From contig JBQTGY010000042.1 in NCBI GenBank assembly GCA_052390415.1, positions 1 to 37,283 of the forward strand: 37,283 bases of DNA, given 5' to 3'. This stretch comes from JANNWF01 sp052390415. Its GTDB lineage: Bacteria > Pseudomonadota > Gammaproteobacteria > Xanthomonadales > Xanthomonadaceae. Positions 33,867 through 37,283 of this stretch are shown one piece after another; the stretch's first letter is position 1, and each line of letters opens with the position of its first letter. A program made the translations under genes and the position numbers. The notes beneath the pieces were generated by a model. That model was given only the letters and a program-made list of their open reading frames with translations. It did not search any database and was not told the DNA's origin.

Positions 33867-34489
33867 GGGCTCGCGCCAAAGGCATTGGCATCGGCGTCGG
33901 CCGCATAGGCGCGCAGGCGGCTGATCGCGTCAGTCAGACAGCTGCCGATGATGGCGAGGATCAGGCCATGCGCGATGCTCGGGTGCGACATCTCGGCCAC
34001 CCAGCCGTCACGCACGAACCCCAGCGCCAGAATTTGTGCGATCAACAAGGCGAGCAGGCCGTAGTAAGCGGCGCGCATGCCGCTGGCGGCGATCACTTGG
34101 TCGCGCTCGTCTGATCGTGGTTGCGGATCGCGTGCAATCCAGTACGAGACTGCCCAGCCGGCGACCAAGGTCCAGTTGTCGACGCCCAGCGCGTGGATCT
34201 GAGGTGTGTGCATCACCATATTCGGGCCGATGTGCCAAAGCGTGACCGCCAGATGCGCCGCCACAACGCCGTTGCCGAACAGCCCGATCCACAACGCACG
34301 TTCGGGCGAACCTGGGGCAGCCTCAGCCAGCACTCCCCAGCGACGGCGGACGGCCAACGCCGCCACCACCATCAGCGCAGCGCCGACGACCCCTGGTTGA
34401 ATCGGCCATGCGCCCGCGGCATTGGCGATCAGCGAACCGAGGGAAAGTGCCACCAGCAGAACGGCAATAATTCGGCGCATGCGTAACAT
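33863..34489 (-). CDS. Multi-pass membrane protein paired with the XRE regulator
   Basis: A 208-residue membrane protein with about six hydrophobic segments, starting MLRMRRIIAVLLVALSLGSL; the ATG at 34480 is an alternative. A DERDQVI segment precedes a membrane helix, resembling the DUF2178/DUF2975-type proteins that accompany small XRE regulators. TAAGG lies just before the ATG. It is the first gene of the three-gene operon. Function unknown; possibly it modulates the regulator. Confidence 0.8.
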   Translation of the reverse strand: MLRMRRIIAVLLVALSLGSLIANAAGAWPIQPGVVGAALMVVAALAVRRRWGVLAEAAPGSPERALWIGLFGNGVVAAHLAVTLWHIGPNMVMHTPQIHALGVDNWTLVAGWAVSYWIARDPQPRSDERDQVIAASGMRAAYYGLLALLIAQILALGFVRDGWVAEMSHPSIAHGLILAIIGSCLTDAISRLRAYAADADANAFGASP

Positions 34490-34491
34490 TG

Positions 34492-34542
34492 ACCTTACTA
34501 AATGTAAGGTAAAGCATACATGTTGGTGCGACGCGCTGACAA
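34492..34542 (-). promoter_or_regulatory. Promoter and palindromic operator of the XRE operon
   Basis: On the minus strand: TTGTCA (complement of 34537-34542), 18-bp spacer, TATGCT (complement of 34513-34518). The palindrome ACCTTAC-TAAAT-GTAAGGT (34492-34510, arms perfect) covers the expected transcription start and ends 3 bp before the first ATG. This is the expected place for a repressor operator; the XRE protein is the obvious candidate. Confidence 0.75.
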
Positions 34543-34735
34543 TTCCGGCGGACGAGCGCGCATCCCCGGGAATCGCGTCGTGGTCACTTGTCATTGGCCA
34601 ATCGCATGCGCCGCCATTCCGCGAGCGGCGAGACGTCACCGATCTCGCAACAGCCGATTCGGCTGCCCGGCGACAGGGCTGGTGGCGCAAGGAATCGGAG
34701 GCGTAAGCTGCGCGCTTTGCGCAGCGAGGTGGCAA

Positions 34736-35107
34736 ATGATCGGATACGTGACCTTGGGCACCAATGATTTGCCGCGGGCGACTGCGTTTTATGACGCGCT
34801 GCTAGCAGAGATCGGTGGCAAACGCATGATGGAGTCAGAGCGTTTCGTATTCTGGAGCGCGTCGGCATCGCAGGCCGCACTTGGCGTGATCTTGCCGTTT
34901 GATGGTCAGCCGGCCACCCGCGGCAACGGCACCATGATTGCACTGGTGGTGAAGACTCCTGCGCAAGTCGATGCGCTACACAAGAAGGCGCTGGCGTTGG
35001 GCGCGACTGACGAGGGCGCACCGGGCCCGCGTGGCGGCAGTTTTTACATTGGCTATTTCCGAGATCTGGACGGCAACAAACTCAACTTCTTCTGCATGGC
35101 TGCGTAG
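34736..35107 (+). CDS. VOC-superfamily (glyoxalase/bleomycin-resistance-like) protein
   Basis: A 123-residue protein with the vicinal-oxygen-chelate fold, starting MIGYVTLGTNDLPRATAFYDAL and ending YFRDLDGNKLNFF, which provides the usual C-terminal metal-site region. The ATG at 34736 has GAGGTG upstream; an open frame from 34520 is not supported. Substrate unknown (glyoxalase-like, dioxygenase-like or resistance proteins all share the fold). Divergent from the XRE operon. Confidence 0.88.
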   Translation: MIGYVTLGTNDLPRATAFYDALLAEIGGKRMMESERFVFWSASASQAALGVILPFDGQPATRGNGTMIALVVKTPAQVDALHKKALALGATDEGAPGPRGGSFYIGYFRDLDGNKLNFFCMAA

Positions 35108-35171
35108 CCATTGCGACGGGGCATGCTCCAGCGAACGACTCCGCTCAGGTGCCGCCATTCCATGCTCAACG

Positions 35172-35193
35172 GGGTGTCACGACGACACCCTTT
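35172..35193 (+). terminator. Terminator after the VOC gene
   Basis: GGGTGTC / GACACCC, a perfect 7-bp stem with an ACGAC loop, followed by TTT. 64 bp after the VOC stop. Confidence 0.7.
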
Positions 35194-35691
35194 CAATTGC
35201 GCGGCCTCGGAAATTGGAAGTGGCGCGTTATCATTCCGCTCATCGCTGCTGTTCGGCTGCAATCCGCTGAGTCATGGCTCATACGAGCAACGTTCTCCTG
35301 ATCAGGAACCTTTACGTCGTTCAGTGCGGCGCGTGTGCGCCATGCGTTTGAGCGACAGCGCGTGCCGACTCTGGATGCCATGAGCGTTTCGTTGACGTTC
35401 GGGCGCGGCTCGATCGGCGGTGATGGAGACTTCGCCGAGCGGACTCATATGTGCGCGATGTCGGCGACTCGTGATCGCTTGGAGCCTCGAGCCCTCGACC
35501 CAAATACGATAAACCCGATGTGTTTGATGAATGACTGCCCGAGCGCGTGACTACTTCGAGCCGTTGGTCAGACCTCTCAAAGTCAAACTAAACGAGATAC
35601 AGATGAAATCTGTCGTGACGAAAAACCCCAATCGCCAGCGTGTGTTGATGGTCGACATGGCTGGTTGGCATGGTCCGCGAGCACTGCTGGC
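35194..35691. other. Intergenic region before rfbB, possible small ORF
   Basis: No clear gene. A frame from ATG 35531 to TGA 35695 (54 codons) has no recognised domain, but its stop overlaps the rfbB ATG in an ATGA arrangement, so it could be a short coupled leader peptide. An internal ATG at 35603 would give a 30-residue version. Ribosome binding sites are weak for both. The rest shows nothing I can identify. Confidence 0.25.
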
Positions 35692-36756
35692 ATGAACACA
35701 CCCACCTGGCTGGTCACCGGCGGTGCCGGCTTCATCGGCGGCAATTTTGTCTTGCAAGCGATTGCCGACGGCGCGGCGCGAATCATCACTCTCGACGCGC
35801 TCACCTACGCTGGCAATCGGCATACCCTGGCGTCGCTGGACCGTAATCCAGCGCACGTATTCGTGCACGGAGATATCGGCGACGCCGAATTGGTCAAGGC
35901 GCTGTTGGCCGAGCATCGGCCCTCGGCGGTGATCAATTTTGCGGCCGAAAGCCATGTCGACCGATCAATCGATGGTCCCGCTGCATTCGTGCAGACCAAC
36001 GTCGTCGGCACCTTGAGCCTGCTGGAGGCGAGCAAGAATTACTGGCGTGGCCTCGACGAGACGGCTCGGGAGGGATTTCGTTTTCTGCACGTTTCCACCG
36101 ACGAGGTGTACGGTTCGCTGGGCGAGTCCGGTGCTTTCACCGAGACTACGGCCTATGCGCCCAACTCTCCGTATTCGGCGTCCAAGGCGGCGTCAGACCA
36201 TCTGGTGCGCGCGTTTCACCACACCTACGGGTTGCCAACGCTGACCACCAACTGCTCCAACAATTATGGGCCTTATCAGTTCCCGGAAAAGTTGATCCCG
36301 TTGATCATTGCGCGCGCCTTGGCCGGCGAAGCGCTGCCTGTGTACGGCGATGGCAGCAACGTGCGTGACTGGCTGTATGTGGGCGACCACTGCGAGGCGA
36401 TTCGAGCCGTGCTGGCCGCGGGGCGAGTGGGCGAGGTCTACAACGTCGGCGGGGATGCCGAGCGACGCAATATCGATGTCGTCAAGGCGATCTGTGCCCT
36501 GCTGGATCAACGCCGTCCGCGCGTCGATGGTGTCGCCCGCGAGAATCAGATTGCCTTTGTTGCCGACCGTCCCGGACACGACCGCCGCTACGCCATCGAC
36601 GCCAGCAAACTCAAGCGCGAGTTGGGCTGGCGGCCAAGCCTCGATTTCGAGACGGGCATCGCCCGCACCATCGATTGGTATCTCGATCATCAGGACTGGG
36701 TTGCCGGCGTGCTGGATGGAAGCTATCGCCTGCAACGCATTGGCGGAGTGTCCTGA
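35692..36756 (+). CDS. rfbB: dTDP-glucose 4,6-dehydratase
   Basis: NAD-dependent SDR-family enzyme (RmlB), second step from glucose-1-phosphate toward dTDP-L-rhamnose. It is 354 residues from the ATG at 35692 (MNTPTWLVTGGAGFIGG). The Rossmann TGGAGFIG lies at 9-16, the catalytic Tyr161xxxLys165 (YSASK), and STDEVYG. A more upstream start (35665) is not supported by the family N-terminus. It is followed 40 bp later by rfbA; rfbC/rfbD are probably beyond the window. Confidence 0.97.
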   Translation: MNTPTWLVTGGAGFIGGNFVLQAIADGAARIITLDALTYAGNRHTLASLDRNPAHVFVHGDIGDAELVKALLAEHRPSAVINFAAESHVDRSIDGPAAFVQTNVVGTLSLLEASKNYWRGLDETAREGFRFLHVSTDEVYGSLGESGAFTETTAYAPNSPYSASKAASDHLVRAFHHTYGLPTLTTNCSNNYGPYQFPEKLIPLIIARALAGEALPVYGDGSNVRDWLYVGDHCEAIRAVLAAGRVGEVYNVGGDAERRNIDVVKAICALLDQRRPRVDGVARENQIAFVADRPGHDRRYAIDASKLKRELGWRPSLDFETGIARTIDWYLDHQDWVAGVLDGSYRLQRIGGVS

Positions 36757-36796
36757 TGCGTTCGCAGCAAAACCACGCGACAAGAGCAATCCAACC

Positions 36797-37283
36797 ATGA
36801 TCTGCAAAGGCATCGTGCTCGCCGGAGGTTCCGGCACCCGGCTATATCCAATCACCCGCGCGATCAGCAAACAGCTGTTGCCGATCTACGACAAGCCGAT
36901 GATCTATTACCCGCTCAGCACGCTGATGCTGGCGGGCATTCGCGATGTACTCATCATCAATACGCCGCACGAGCAGCCGATGTTCCGGCACCTGCTCGGC
37001 GATGGATCGCAATGGGGCATGCGCATCGAATATGCGATGCAGCCGAGCCCGGATGGCCTGGCGCAGGCCTTCATCATCGGTCGCGACTTCGTCGCCGATG
37101 GACCCAGTTGTCTGGTTCTCGGCGACAACATCTTTTACGGCCACGGCTTCAGCGAGCAACTGCGTCGCGCTGCCACCCACGTCGATGGCGCGACCGTGTT
37201 TGGATATTGGGTCAAGGATCCCGAGCGTTACGGCGTCGCCGAATTTGATGGCGACGGGCGGGTGGTGGGTCTGGAAGAAAAAC
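36797..37283 (+). CDS. rfbA: Glucose-1-phosphate thymidylyltransferase (partial at window end)
   Basis: First enzyme of dTDP-rhamnose synthesis (RmlA), making dTDP-glucose. About 162 residues are present, beginning MICKGIVLAGGSGTRLYPIT, with the nucleotide-binding GGSGTRL loop, SKQLLPIYDKPM and LGDNIFYGHG. The remaining 130 or so residues lie beyond the right edge. Order rfbB-rfbA. Confidence 0.97.
   Translation, partial: MICKGIVLAGGSGTRLYPITRAISKQLLPIYDKPMIYYPLSTLMLAGIRDVLIINTPHEQPMFRHLLGDGSQWGMRIEYAMQPSPDGLAQAFIIGRDFVADGPSCLVLGDNIFYGHGFSEQLRRAATHVDGATVFGYWVKDPERYGVAEFDGDGRVVGLEEK

Noticed and set aside
35197..35530. Short open frames between the VOC gene and rfbB
   Set aside because: No recognisable product or SD; not called.

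Overview
The window is a GC-rich bacterial chromosome segment made mostly of housekeeping genes. Gene content and order point to a gammaproteobacterium, most likely Lysobacterales/Xanthomonadales. The supporting orders are murJ-ribF-ileS-lspA-ispH, rplU-rpmA-obgE, and a cytochrome-assembly gene divergent from ffh followed by rpsP-rimM-trmD-rplS. The genus cannot be fixed from the sequence alone.

Layout. 1-431 is non-coding with small palindromes. 432-3703 (minus) is a hotdog thioesterase translationally coupled to uvrA. 3983-6021 (plus) is rplU-rpmA, a strong terminator, then obgE. rpsT (minus, TTG start) converges on obgE across a bidirectional terminator. 6585-13762 (plus) is murJ, ribF, ileS, lspA and ispH. 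A tRNA-Thr(CGU) follows, then a membrane-anchored Ser/Thr kinase and radA. 16963-18146 (minus) is a PilZ protein coupled to a CcsA/YpjD-like membrane protein, divergent from ffh. Between ffh and rpsP-rimM-trmD-rplS sits a non-housekeeping gene: a secreted, predicted outer-membrane barrel with an extraordinarily Asp-rich segment. 23534-25615 is a divergent LysR / YeiH-type transporter pair. 25692-26815 (minus) is a GNAT acetyltransferase and an alpha/beta hydrolase.

The most system-like part is 27081-32551. A minus-strand operon (PspA/IM30-like coiled-coil protein, multi-pass membrane protein, secreted VWA protein) is divergent from an OmpR-family response regulator and a histidine kinase with an unusually large extracytoplasmic domain. 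The shared intergenic region holds four TGTTTNCR-type elements, including a direct repeat with the same form as a PhoP box. I infer a dedicated envelope-stress module; the joint function is not established.

32611-34489 (minus) is an operon of a membrane protein, an XRE regulator and a BAAT-type hydrolase, with a perfect palindrome at its promoter. A VOC-family protein follows on the plus strand, then 584 bases with little recognisable content, then rfbB and the 5' part of rfbA (dTDP-rhamnose/O-antigen precursor synthesis), cut by the window edge.

Many plus-strand housekeeping promoters share a TATACT -10 box, and rplU and rpsT share 15 identical bases running from the -10 into the initial transcribed region.
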